Below are positions 15,575 through 22,958 of a stretch of DNA of 22,958 nt, one piece after another. Source of the DNA: Spirochaetia bacterium UBA5368 (lineage in GTDB: Bacteria; Spirochaetota; UBA4802; UBA5368). The notes beneath the pieces are model-generated. The model had not been told where the DNA came from. It made no database searches and saw nothing but the letters and a program-made list of their open reading frames with translations. The first letter of the stretch is position 1. Every line of letters starts with the position of its first letter. The stretch covers positions 6,630 to 29,587 of the forward strand of contig DHPI01000080.1 in NCBI GenBank assembly GCA_002407865.1, read 5' to 3'. The position numbers and the translations under genes were made by a program.

Positions 15575-17479
15575 ATGGAAAATAGATGGTATATAACACA
15601 GCAGACGTTTCCCGCGTTGCTGAACCGAAACGCGATTCAGTTTGGGACCCGCCGGGCGCAGATATGGCGCACGGGGCCTTCCGATACGCAATCGATCACC
15701 TATGCGGAGCTATGGCGCATCGTGAAGGAGCTCGCGTCGGGACTTATGGAGCTCGGAATCGAAAAGGGCGACCGCGCCGCGGTGATGTCGCACACATGTC
15801 CGCAGTGGCTGTGGGCCGACTACTCGATCCTCTGCGCCGCGGGCATTACCGTCTGCGTGTATCCCACGCTGTCGGCGAAGGAGATGTCGTTTATTATCAA
15901 CGATTCGGGCTCGAAAATCCTTTATGTTCAAGACGAGGAAATCCTTGAAAAGGCCATCGCGGCATGGCCCGAGATGCCGACGCTCGAAAAAATAATCGTT
16001 ATGAAAGACGATATCGCGCATTCCGATCCAAGGGTGCTGAGCCTGTCACAGCTCCGCGCGCTCGGCGTGAAGCTCCTTTCCCGCGACAAATTACTGTACG
16101 AAACGCGGTGGCGTTCGGTCAAGATCACCGACAAAATGACAATCGTATACACGTCAGGAACGACCGGCAGGCAAAAGGGCGCGGTGCATACGCATTTCAG
16201 CATCAACTCAGCCTGTTGCCGCGACATGCGCATCGTACCCGAGTACCGGCCCGACGACGTAATGCTTTCATTTTTGCCGCTTGCGCATACATACGAACGC
16301 GAGTGCGGGCACGGCACCGCGATGTGCGCGGCTGTCTGTATCGCGTACTCGTCGCCCCAGACCCTCATTCAGGACCTTCAGGTGTTTCGGCCGACGGTCT
16401 TCATGTCGGTGCCGCGCATCTACGAGCGCATCTACATGGCCATGCGCGACATGGCGTCTCAATCCCCGGTAAAGAAAAAAATATTCGAGTTCGCCATTAA
16501 AACGGGGCTCCAGCTTACCGATGCGCGCGCCGACAAAGACGGCTTTATCGATATGTCGGAGGGTATCGACTTTACCGAAGGCATTGGCCGCTGGCTTGTG
16601 TTCAAATACAAGCTTGTGGACAAGCTTGTATTCAGCAAGGTGCGTGAGCGACTCGGCGGCAGGTACCGCTTCGCATTTTCCGCGGCTGGATCGCTGCCGG
16701 CCGACCTCTGCAAGGTTTTTATGGCGATGGGTATCCGCATCTACGAAGGCTATGGTTCGACTGAGACCTGTAACACGGTCAACCTGAACCGCCCGAGCAA
16801 GGTGCTCCCCGGATCCGTGGGGCCGCTCTGCAACGGCGTCGAGGGGCGCATCAGCGAGATAGGCGAATGGGAGGTGCGCGGCGATAATATCGTCACAGAA
16901 TACTGGAACAATCCAGAGGCGACGAAGGAAACATTTACGGAAGACGGCTTTTATAAAACCGGCGACGTTGTGCAGATGCTTGCCGATGGTTACATAAAAA
17001 TCGTGGACCGCATCAAGGGGATCATGGTGCTCGACACCGGCAAGAACGTGCCAACAGCCAAGATCGAGAGTCTCTTCTCCGTCAGCAGGTTTGTTGACAT
17101 CGTGGTACCGATCGCCGACGAAAAACCCTATGTGTCGGCCCTCGTGGTTCCGAAATACGACGCATTCATACAGCTTTTCGATAAGGAAGGCATTTCTTAC
17201 GACAAATCGAAGCTGGTGTTCTTTGGCGAGGGCGCTGCACGCATGTGCATCAAAGTCGGTGACGATTTCATTGCCAATGAAAAGCTGAAAAAGCTGGTCG
17301 ACGAAGACATCCAGGCCGGCAACAAGGAACTCGAGGAATTCGAGCGTATAAAAAAATACACCATCATCAACCGCCGCTTTACCGAGACAGACGGTGAAAT
17401 GACGCCGACCCTCAAGGTGAAGCGCAATATCGTGTTGAAAAATTTTGAAAACGAAATAAAGACACTCTACGGAAAGTAA
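15575..17479 (+). CDS. Long-chain fatty-acid:CoA ligase (AMP-forming), full length
   Basis: A 634-residue ANL-family enzyme that activates fatty acids to acyl-CoA through an acyl-AMP. The phosphate loop VYTSGTTGRQKGAV (191-204) is canonical. LSFLPLAHTYERECG (231-245), YEGYGSTETCNTVN (390-403) and YKTGDVVQ (460-467) are motifs A4, A5 and A7. The C-terminal domain is present, with the hinge region DGYIKIVDRIKGIMV (471-485) and the A10 lysine in GEMTPTLKVKR (Lys614). Length fits bacterial long-chain synthetases. ATG start with a strong GGAGG. It shows what the paralogue at 3009-4388 has lost. A strong hairpin follows 32 nt after the stop, so it is probably monocistronic. Chain-length preference is not readable. 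Confidence 0.93.
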   Translation: MENRWYITQQTFPALLNRNAIQFGTRRAQIWRTGPSDTQSITYAELWRIVKELASGLMELGIEKGDRAAVMSHTCPQWLWADYSILCAAGITVCVYPTLSAKEMSFIINDSGSKILYVQDEEILEKAIAAWPEMPTLEKIIVMKDDIAHSDPRVLSLSQLRALGVKLLSRDKLLYETRWRSVKITDKMTIVYTSGTTGRQKGAVHTHFSINSACCRDMRIVPEYRPDDVMLSFLPLAHTYERECGHGTAMCAAVCIAYSSPQTLIQDLQVFRPTVFMSVPRIYERIYMAMRDMASQSPVKKKIFEFAIKTGLQLTDARADKDGFIDMSEGIDFTEGIGRWLVFKYKLVDKLVFSKVRERLGGRYRFAFSAAGSLPADLCKVFMAMGIRIYEGYGSTETCNTVNLNRPSKVLPGSVGPLCNGVEGRISEIGEWEVRGDNIVTEYWNNPEATKETFTEDGFYKTGDVVQMLADGYIKIVDRIKGIMVLDTGKNVPTAKIESLFSVSRFVDIVVPIADEKPYVSALVVPKYDAFIQLFDKEGISYDKSKLVFFGEGAARMCIKVGDDFIANEKLKKLVDEDIQAGNKELEEFERIKKYTIINRRFTETDGEMTPTLKVKRNIVLKNFENEIKTLYGK

Positions 17480-17511
17480 AATAAAAAACATACCTGCGGC
17501 ATCGCATCATA

Positions 17512-17545
17512 CGCACAAAGGCCCGCATACGCGGGCCTTTGTGCG
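17512..17545 (+). terminator. Probable terminator hairpin after the acyl-CoA ligase gene
   Basis: A perfect 15-bp stem (17512-17526 with 17531-17545) with an ATAC loop; the core is AAAGGCCCGC / GCGGGCCTTT. The right arm ends its G+C core in TTT, but no longer T-run follows on the plus strand. Position just after a stop codon supports termination. Confidence 0.6.
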
Positions 17546-17711
17546 CACCTGCCGCACCGTACACTATTTATGGATAGACAGCAGCGATAATGATACACTG
17601 TCACCCGGGCATCAACATTTCAGGTAACGCTTAATACCACTACTTGTTGCGATAAAGACGCACACGACACGCCGCTTCTGCGGCAACTATATTATTATTG
17701 AAGGAAGGCAT

Positions 17712-18191
17712 ATGGATTTAAGGAAGAATATTGCGCTTGTTGCGCACGACAATAAAAAGAAAGACATGATTGAATGGGTAAAATGGAACTACCAGCTATT
17801 GATGCGCCACAACCTGACCTGCACCGGCACAACCGGTCTGCTGGTTGAAGAGGCCCTCAAGCAGATGATCGAGAACGAAGAAGGCAAAAGCCGCACGAAA
17901 ATGAAGCCGATCGTGCGTCTTAAATCCGGACCCCTCGGCGGAGACCAGCAGCTTGGCGCGATGATCGCCGAGGGAGCGGTCGATATACTTATCTTCTTCT
18001 GGGACCCGATGGAGCCCCAGCCGCACGATGTCGATGTAAAAGCGCTGTTGCGTATTGCCGTCGTGTACAATATTCCGACCGCATGTAACAGGTCGTCCGC
18101 GGACTTCGTCATTTCCTCAAAGCTCATGGACGATGAATACATGCAGGACGTCAGCGATTTCAGCGCATACCTGCAAAGAAAGATCAAATAA
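17712..18191 (+). CDS. mgsA: Methylglyoxal synthase
   Basis: A 159-residue cytoplasmic enzyme that turns dihydroxyacetone phosphate into methylglyoxal and phosphate, a bypass of lower glycolysis used when phosphate is scarce or sugar phosphates pile up. Diagnostic segments: IALVAHDNKKKDMIEWV (His12, Asp13), TGTTG (38-42) for phosphate binding, SGPLGGDQQ with the catalytic Asp78 (Asp71 of E. coli), and FFWDPMEPQPHDVDVKALLR with His105 and Asp108 (His98 and Asp101 of E. coli). Length is normal. The ATG has GGAAGG just upstream. I found no confident promoter in the 232 nt before it. It stands alone between the ligase terminator and the MATE gene. Confidence 0.96.
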   Translation: MDLRKNIALVAHDNKKKDMIEWVKWNYQLLMRHNLTCTGTTGLLVEEALKQMIENEEGKSRTKMKPIVRLKSGPLGGDQQLGAMIAEGAVDILIFFWDPMEPQPHDVDVKALLRIAVVYNIPTACNRSSADFVISSKLMDDEYMQDVSDFSAYLQRKIK

Positions 18192-18474
18192 TCACGACAT
18201 GCCGCCGCGAGCACGACACCGGCAGCTTTTGTATGCTGCGCTCGTGTTGCACAGTCGTCATTGCGTATAATTCTCCAAATGGAAATGATAGATATTCACG
18301 ACACAATATATCTCAAGCAGAAAACAGAATTATCATGCATCACGGTACGTGTGCAATCCGTTTCGTGCGAAAATTTTCAGGCCGTGCGATAAGGTCATTG
18401 CAATTTCCGGCCGCCAGCGGTATTAATCCGCGGGAAAGAACATACGGCGGAAAGACTGCGCAATGGTGTAATCA
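18192..18474 (+). other. Non-coding gap before the MATE gene
   Basis: This 283-nt stretch holds no convincing gene. A TATAAT hexamer at 18266-18271 is a possible -10 but has no good -35. The MATE start is preceded only by a weak GGTG. I see no repeat or stable terminator hairpin. Confidence 0.4.
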
Positions 18475-18708
18475 ATGAAAGACCTGACACACGGCAACGA
18501 AGGAAAACTCATCCTCTATTTTGCGATACCCATGCTGATCGGGAACGTATTTCAACTATTCAGCATGATGATCGACAGCATCATCGTTGGCAAATTTATC
18601 GGCAAGGCGGCCCTTGCCGCCATCGGCGCTTCATTTCCCGTAATTTTTGCCCTGGCGTCGCTCATCATGGGGATTACCTCGGCGATTACAACCATCATCG
18701 CGCAGTAA
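18475..18708 (+). CDS. MATE exporter, N-terminal fragment
   Basis: The 77-residue product made if the TAA at 18706 is obeyed. It contains the first two membrane helices and ends at TTIIAQ. Too short to transport anything alone. See the pseudogene entry for the whole frame. Confidence 0.5.
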   Translation: MKDLTHGNEGKLILYFAIPMLIGNVFQLFSMMIDSIIVGKFIGKAALAAIGASFPVIFALASLIMGITSAITTIIAQ

Positions 18709-18732
18709 AATGGCGCGAAAGATTACGCCAGC

Positions 18733-19839
18733 GTGAAGCGGACAATCGATACGGCATACATCTTCTTATTTGGGGCGTCACTCACCGTCAGCGTTGCGGG
18801 GATTGTGTTCGCGCGGGATATTTTTCTGCTGCTCGGGCTCCCGGCGGACGCCCTCGACGCGGCAACCCTCTACATGACGGTGTTCCTCGCCGGCATTGTC
18901 CTCATGTCGGGATTCTACGGCACATGCGCGATTCTCCGCGGTTTCGGCGATTCGAAAACCCCGCTCTATTTCATGATTATCGCGGCTGTGCTCCAGATAC
19001 TATTCGAGATCGTCTTCATACTCAAATTTCATCTGGGAATAGCAGGCGTTGCGTACGCGACCATCGCGGCGGAGGGCGCCACCTTCATGATCGGCATCGT
19101 TTATCTCAACAGGACCCACCCGTACGTCCGCATCGATCTGAAAAATATACGCTTCAGCCGGGATATATTTTACACGAGCCTGAGAATAGGGCTGCCCTCC
19201 GGGCTACAGCAGACATTCGTGGCGCTCGGCATGATGGCACTGGTTCGCATCGTAAACGGATTCGGCACCGACGCCATCGCGGCATATACAATCGCCGGGC
19301 GTATCGACTCATTTTCCAGCCTGCCTGCCATGAATTTTTCCATGGCGCTGTCGGCATTTGTCGGCCAGAACCTCGGCGCCGGCAAAATCAACAGGGTGAA
19401 GCGGGGACTGCGATCGACATGGGTAATGATCTCGGCAATCACGCTTATCGCCACGCTGGTCAATCTGTTGTTCTCACGCCAGATGATGTCGCTCTTTACA
19501 AACGATCCGGAGGTCATCCGAATCGGCGCGCAATATCTTGTCATTGTCGGCATATTTTACATCGGCTTCTCGATTATGTTCGTAAATAACGGGCTTTTTC
19601 GCGGCGCGGGCGACATGATCGTGCCGATGTTCATCACCCTTTTAGCGCTGTGGGCGATACGTGTCCCGACAGCGTACCTGTTGTCGAACAAAATCGGCAT
19701 CACCGGCGTATGGTGGTCAATCGCCTTTTCCCTGACCTTCGGCCTCTCCTGCTCAATGATATATTATGCCACCGGGAGATGGAAAAATGCGCGGATTGTC
19801 GATGTGCCGCTGAATGAAGGCGAGTATAATGAATTATAA
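18733..19839 (+). CDS. MATE exporter, C-terminal fragment
   Basis: The 368-residue remainder, in the same frame as the N-terminal fragment. It begins at a GTG (VKRTIDTAYIFLFG) with no ribosome site in front and carries about ten membrane helices, including GLPSGLQQTFVALGMM near 160 and the VFNNGLFRGAGDM-like MFVNNGLFRGAGDM near 290. Independent translation is doubtful; it is listed because many callers would report it separately. Confidence 0.45.
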   Translation: MKRTIDTAYIFLFGASLTVSVAGIVFARDIFLLLGLPADALDAATLYMTVFLAGIVLMSGFYGTCAILRGFGDSKTPLYFMIIAAVLQILFEIVFILKFHLGIAGVAYATIAAEGATFMIGIVYLNRTHPYVRIDLKNIRFSRDIFYTSLRIGLPSGLQQTFVALGMMALVRIVNGFGTDAIAAYTIAGRIDSFSSLPAMNFSMALSAFVGQNLGAGKINRVKRGLRSTWVMISAITLIATLVNLLFSRQMMSLFTNDPEVIRIGAQYLVIVGIFYIGFSIMFVNNGLFRGAGDMIVPMFITLLALWAIRVPTAYLLSNKIGITGVWWSIAFSLTFGLSCSMIYYATGRWKNARIVDVPLNEGEYNEL

Positions 19840-20161
19840 ACGCGAACTACAAAAGATCGAGAGGCATCGAACACGGTATTATCCCGCCATGAAGTTTATC
19901 ATGGATTTGCACGCCGCCGGCGCGGATCTTCCGGTGGACATCACCGACAGCGGAGAAACATTCATTCTTCTCGAGCTCCTCGATATCGGCTACATCGATC
20001 CTGATGCGCTCGTGGTGCAACGCGGCATCAGCTCGATAACACACGTGTACTATACCGGCAGATATCCCCTGACCCCTGCGGGTGAAGCCATGCTGATGCA
20101 CAGGCGGCGCGGCATGATGGAACGGCTTACCGCCCTGATGAATTATCTGCTGCGGCATTGA
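19829..20161 (+). CDS. Small protein, possibly a winged-helix domain, function unknown
   Basis: A 110-residue soluble protein, not assigned to a family. The first 40 residues are basic and helical (RELQKIERHRTRYYPAMKFIMDLH). Then LLELLDIGYIDPDAL, HVYYTG and YPLTPAGEAMLMHRR look like the end of a winged helix, where a short beta wing leads into L-T-x-x-G-E. I chose the ATG at 19829, 4 nt behind AAGGCGAG; an ATG at 19814 would add five residues inside the MATE gene. It overlaps the MATE end by 11 nt (translational coupling) and its own end overlaps fadH by 19 nt, tail to tail. A regulator of the exporter is a guess. Confidence 0.7.
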   Translation: MNYKRELQKIERHRTRYYPAMKFIMDLHAAGADLPVDITDSGETFILLELLDIGYIDPDALVVQRGISSITHVYYTGRYPLTPAGEAMLMHRRRGMMERLTALMNYLLRH

Positions 20162-22170
20162 GCCTCCGCGCCGATATCGAGCGCCGCTAAAAATCCTTCG
20201 TGGATAGCGTCGTTCAGCTTCGCCGGACGAACACAGTCCCCAATGGCCCTGTACGGAATCCCAAGCGATTCGATTTCGGCGGACAGAGTGTTAACCGAAC
20301 GCGAGCCAGCCGCGATCACCACGTTATCAAAGTGTTCTTCATGGCGGCGTCCATCTGTGTCGTACGCCACGTTTCCGCCCCTCACCGATGCGACGCGTGC
20401 GCCGGTAACGATTTTCACTCCGTGGCGCTCGAGGCTCTTATTGATGACCCAGCGCGTCGATTTGCCGATATCGGCGCCGGCCCTGTCGAGCATTTCAAAT
20501 ACCGTTACCTCCTTCGAGCCGCGGAACATCAACTCCCGTATCCGCGCGGCGTCGGCGGCATCGTGCGCCAGCAGAAAATGCACTGCGGCGGGCGTGAGCG
20601 TTCCCTTGTGCGCCACGAAAAGCGCGGTCTCAAGGCCGACTGCCCCGCCGCCGATGACGGCGATTTTTTCCCCGAGAAATGTATTGTCGCGGAGCAGCTT
20701 CCACGACGACACGACACACTCGTCATCGACACCGTCTATCGGCGGCGTCACCGGCGCGGCGCCCTCGGCGACAATTATAAAATCCGGATTTATTTTCCTT
20801 ACAAGCGCCGCATCGACCTTTGTATTCAGGTGCACGGGGATATCGTACTTTCGCAACATCACCCGGTAATACCTGATAAATTCGAGAAGCTCATGTTTGT
20901 GCGGCGGCGCACCCGCAAGCCACAATTGCCCGCCAATTTCACTTTCTTTTTCATAGAGCTCGACACGATGCCCGGCCTGCGCCGCCGTCACCGCGGCCTC
21001 GAGCCCGCCCGGTCCCGCACCGACCACCATCACGTGCCTGGGGCATTCGGCGCGCGCCACGACGCGGCGGCTTTCGTAGCCCGCGCGCGGGTTCGCGATG
21101 CAGAACACCGGCTTGCCGCTGAAAATCGTATCGGTGCAACCCTGATTGCAGGCGACACATGGCCGTATTTCATCCGCGCGCCCTTCACGCGCCTTCACGG
21201 GCCATTCTGGATCGGCGATAAGCACCCTCCCGAGATTGACCATGTCTGCAACGCCGTCGCAAATTACCTCCTCCGCAGCTTCCGGCGTCGTTATGCGATT
21301 CGACGCCATCACCGGCACAGACACCGCACGCTTAATGTTCAGCGCGAGATAGGCATACCCCCCGCGCGGCAGCTCCATCGGAAGCTGCGGCACGCTTGCC
21401 TCGTGCCACCCGCCCGTCACGTTGATCATATCCACGCCCGCTTTCTCGTACACCTTTGCAAATTCGGGGGTTTCACGATCGCTGTTCGATCCGGGTACGA
21501 AGTCGTTGCCCGCCATGCGGATTGTAATGGGAAAATCGGGGCCCAATTCTTTCCGTAACAATTCAATAATCTCACGCGGGAAACGCACGCGGTTTTCAAA
21601 CGAGCCGCCATACTCGTCGGTACGGAGGTTTTTCAGCGGCGAAAGAAACTGCGTAATAAGATATCCCGCCGACGCAATTATTTCCACACCGTCGAATCCC
21701 GCGTCGCGGGCGCGTCTGGCGGCTGCCACGTAATTTCGCTGCGTATTTTTTATATCATCGATTGTCATCTCCCGCGGCATTTCCTTCGAATATTTTGAAA
21801 ACACCGCGGACGGCGCCATGGGCCTCTCCCCTTCGAGAAGCATTGAAAATGAATACGCGCCCGCATGAAAAAGCTGCACCCATGCCCGCGCCCCTTCCGA
21901 TTGTATTAATGACGCAAGCCTGCTGAAGGGCTCGACATTTTCATCCTTCGCGAGGGAGAGCGCGATAAATCCAGAGCCCGCTTTGTCGATACCGACCGGC
22001 CCCACCGTAACAATACCGGCACCCCCGCGAGCCTTCTCCTGAAAATAGCTGTAGTATCGCTCGTTCAGCTTCCCGTCGTACGAATAGAGAAGACCCAGTG
22101 CGGGGTATGCGATACGGTTTTTTATTTCGGTCGAATTGACAGTGATCGGGCTGAAGAGATGTTCGTACAT
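20143..22170 (-). CDS. fadH: 2,4-dienoyl-CoA reductase (NADPH), FadH-like flavoprotein
   Basis: A 675-residue enzyme, almost the length of E. coli FadH (672). It reduces 2,4-dienoyl-CoA during breakdown of unsaturated fatty acids using FMN, a 4Fe-4S cluster, FAD and NADPH. Residues 1-335 form the TIM-barrel: SAGYLITQFLSP carries Tyr170 (Tyr166 in E. coli) and TGGWHEASVPQ carries His256 (His252). The cluster cysteines are Cys338, 341, 345 and 357 in CVACNQGC and FCIANPRAG. Residues from 379 hold the FAD site VMVVGAGPGGLEAA, and IAVIGGGAVGLETA near 503 the NADPH site. Related OYE/BaiCD-type reductases are possible, but the WHEA motif favours FadH. ATG with AGGTG upstream; own promoter at 22203-22230. 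Confidence 0.9.
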   Translation of the reverse strand: MYEHLFSPITVNSTEIKNRIAYPALGLLYSYDGKLNERYYSYFQEKARGGAGIVTVGPVGIDKAGSGFIALSLAKDENVEPFSRLASLIQSEGARAWVQLFHAGAYSFSMLLEGERPMAPSAVFSKYSKEMPREMTIDDIKNTQRNYVAAARRARDAGFDGVEIIASAGYLITQFLSPLKNLRTDEYGGSFENRVRFPREIIELLRKELGPDFPITIRMAGNDFVPGSNSDRETPEFAKVYEKAGVDMINVTGGWHEASVPQLPMELPRGGYAYLALNIKRAVSVPVMASNRITTPEAAEEVICDGVADMVNLGRVLIADPEWPVKAREGRADEIRPCVACNQGCTDTIFSGKPVFCIANPRAGYESRRVVARAECPRHVMVVGAGPGGLEAAVTAAQAGHRVELYEKESEIGGQLWLAGAPPHKHELLEFIRYYRVMLRKYDIPVHLNTKVDAALVRKINPDFIIVAEGAAPVTPPIDGVDDECVVSSWKLLRDNTFLGEKIAVIGGGAVGLETALFVAHKGTLTPAAVHFLLAHDAADAARIRELMFRGSKEVTVFEMLDRAGADIGKSTRWVINKSLERHGVKIVTGARVASVRGGNVAYDTDGRRHEEHFDNVVIAAGSRSVNTLSAEIESLGIPYRAIGDCVRPAKLNDAIHEGFLAALDIGAEAQCRSR

Positions 22171-22202
22171 GGCGGCACCTGAATAGCATAGTAGTTACGC
22201 GG

Positions 22203-22230
22203 ATTATATTACAACATTAGCGCCTTACAA
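22203..22230 (-). promoter_or_regulatory. Sigma70-type promoter of fadH
   Basis: On the minus strand TTGTAA (22225-22230), 16 nt, and a perfect TATAAT (22203-22208), with a leader of about 25 nt to the ATG at 22170. A short inverted repeat TTGGT-n6-ACCAA lies upstream at 22252-22267. Confidence 0.7.
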
Positions 22231-22281
22231 GTTCAGTCGGCAAGCACTTTTTTGGTCGAATAACCAATAGGGGAAAATATA

Positions 22282-22314
22282 ACGGGGGATGAAGGTTTGA
22301 ACCTCACCCCCCGT
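22282..22314 (-). terminator. Rho-independent-type terminator of the nitronate monooxygenase-like gene
   Basis: A stem of about 14 pairs with one mismatch and one bulge (ACGGGGG... with ...CCCCCGT; TGA AGGTT side with AACCTCA) and a 2-nt loop. On the minus strand a T-rich run (TTATATTTT) follows. It lies 21 nt past the stop at 22335 and insulates fadH from its upstream neighbour. Confidence 0.65.
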
Positions 22315-22334
22315 GGTAGATTCATGTCACAGGG

Positions 22335-22958
22335 TCAGTCAACGAGTGTTTCTATCCGTTTTTTCGCGGTTTTGGCTTCGGCAACGATGCGTTTCATGAC
22401 CTCGGCAACCTTCGGCGTGTCTTTAATCAGGCCGGTCACCTGGCCGAGCGGCAGCACGCCTTTTTTGTTGTCACCGTCGATTGTTCCCGCCTTGAAGGCC
22501 TTGAATCCGTTTGCCATCGTGGCCATCTGCTTGGATTTTCCATATCCTGAAAGCAGAATCGCAAGCGCCAGCTTGAACCACGGAAAGCCAAGCGAGGAGG
22601 CTATCTCCCGCGAATTTATCGCGGCGGCTATCAGGTTAAGCGGTTTTTTCATCATCCTTTCCGACATTTCGCTTTTCATAAATCGCGCGGGGAGACCATC
22701 GACCTTCGGCGTGTAGATAGTATCGTACACCTGCTTTTCAACGCTGAGCCTTTTCATGTTTTCGTGCGCTGGACTTTCAACCGTATTCATGAAACGGGTG
22801 CCCATCGAGATGCCGTCCGCGCCAAGCGCCAGGGCCGCCGCGAGACCGCGTCCATCGGCGAAACCACCCGCCGCAATAATCGGGATATTGACTGCGTCGG
22901 CAATGCTCGGAATCAACACCATCGAGGTGACCGCGCCCCCATGGCCCGCAGCCTCATG
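22335..22958 (-). CDS. Nitronate monooxygenase / FabK-like FMN flavoprotein, C-terminal part (runs off the right edge)
   Basis: 207 residues are visible; the N-terminus lies beyond the window. The visible part starts at HEAAGHGGAVTS, the EAGGHxG box whose His is catalytic in nitronate monooxygenase and conserved in FabK. ADAVNIPIIAAGGFADGRGL and ALGADGISMGTRFMNTVES are the FMN-phosphate-binding strands of this TIM-barrel family. The C-terminal part (KSEMSERMMKK to KKRIETLVD) is typical of NPD-type proteins. The reaction could be nitroalkane/nitronate oxidation or an enoyl-reductase step; the sequence here does not decide. A terminator follows it. Confidence 0.85.
   Translation of the reverse strand, partial: HEAAGHGGAVTSMVLIPSIADAVNIPIIAAGGFADGRGLAAALALGADGISMGTRFMNTVESPAHENMKRLSVEKQVYDTIYTPKVDGLPARFMKSEMSERMMKKPLNLIAAAINSREIASSLGFPWFKLALAILLSGYGKSKQMATMANGFKAFKAGTIDGDNKKGVLPLGQVTGLIKDTPKVAEVMKRIVAEAKTAKKRIETLVD

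Larger units (their letters stand above)
18475..19839 (+). pseudogene. MATE-family multidrug exporter gene interrupted by one in-frame TAA
   Basis: Read straight through, the frame gives 454 codons, the normal length of a MATE (NorM/DinF-type) drug:cation antiporter with 12 membrane helices. The N-terminus MKDLTHGNEGKLILYFAIPM and the segment MMIDSIIVGKFIG are family hallmarks. Codon 78 (18706-18708) is TAA, between IIAQ and NGAKDYASVKRTIDTA, where relatives have a Tyr-type residue in (A/S)Q-Y-x-GAKD. A single base change (TAC or TAT to TAA) explains it; there is no frameshift. Both sides are otherwise well preserved. It may be a recent pseudogene, a sequencing error, or a gene read through. 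The 3' end overlaps the next small ORF by 11 nt. Confidence 0.85.

Noticed and set aside
16268..17491. Minus-strand open frame (407 codons)
   Set aside because: Antisense to the well-supported acyl-CoA ligase and rich in His/Arg with no recognisable motif.
18233..18478. Small plus-strand open frame whose stop overlaps the MATE ATG
   Set aside because: The ATGA overlap is tempting, but there is no ribosome site and the translation does not look like a protein.
20200..21558. Plus-strand open frame (452 codons)
   Set aside because: Antisense to fadH, which has all catalytic and cofactor residues; the translation is Arg/His-rich noise.

Overview
The window looks like chromosomal DNA of a Gram-negative bacterium with an outer membrane. 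It codes for a SurA-type periplasmic folding factor, a predicted outer-membrane beta-barrel protein and an exported TPR protein. The citramalate synthase, the paired acyl-CoA synthetases and the overall gene style resemble Spirochaetota (Leptospira-like lineages). That placement is inference from gene content and needs a phylogeny. Most genes are G+C-rich; one islet (about 4389-5200) is clearly A+T-rich. No rRNA, tRNA, insertion sequence or CRISPR array was seen. Coding density is high and no gap exceeds 300 bases.

Layout. (1) 1-4388, minus strand: a row of acyl-CoA synthetase (C-terminally truncated), cimA (citramalate synthase), murI (glutamate racemase, overlapping cimA by 8 nt) and a SurA-like chaperone that runs off the left edge. 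(2) 4389-5208: an A+T-rich stretch carrying one orphan gene with two helix-turn-helix-like units. (3) 5209-7854, plus strand: a Nudix hydrolase followed by a large protein joining a PlsC-type acyltransferase to an alpha/beta hydrolase. (4) 7851-12321, minus strand: lon, a ComFB-domain protein and an outer-membrane protein in tight succession, behind a good sigma70-type promoter. (5) 12541-13605, plus strand: a YkgJ-type cysteine-cluster protein and RadC. (6) 13618-15381, minus strand: a periplasmic TPR protein with an NlpI-like C-terminus. (7) 15575-19839, plus strand: a full-length long-chain acyl-CoA synthetase ending in a strong hairpin, mgsA (methylglyoxal synthase), and a MATE exporter gene broken by one in-frame TAA; a small winged-helix-like ORF overlaps the end of the MATE gene. 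(8) 20143-22958, minus strand: a FadH-type 2,4-dienoyl-CoA reductase with its own promoter, then a terminator and a partial nitronate monooxygenase/FabK-like flavoprotein.

Lipid handling recurs: two acyl-CoA synthetases, an acyltransferase-hydrolase fusion, FadH and perhaps a FadL-like outer-membrane protein. These genes lie in separate transcription units, so a shared pathway is only suggested. I found no clear new defence or mobile system. The most unusual items are the acyltransferase-hydrolase fusion with an altered HX4D box, the lon-ComFB-OMP operon, the orphan DNA-binding-like protein, the truncated synthetase with an altered P-loop, and the nonsense-interrupted MATE gene.
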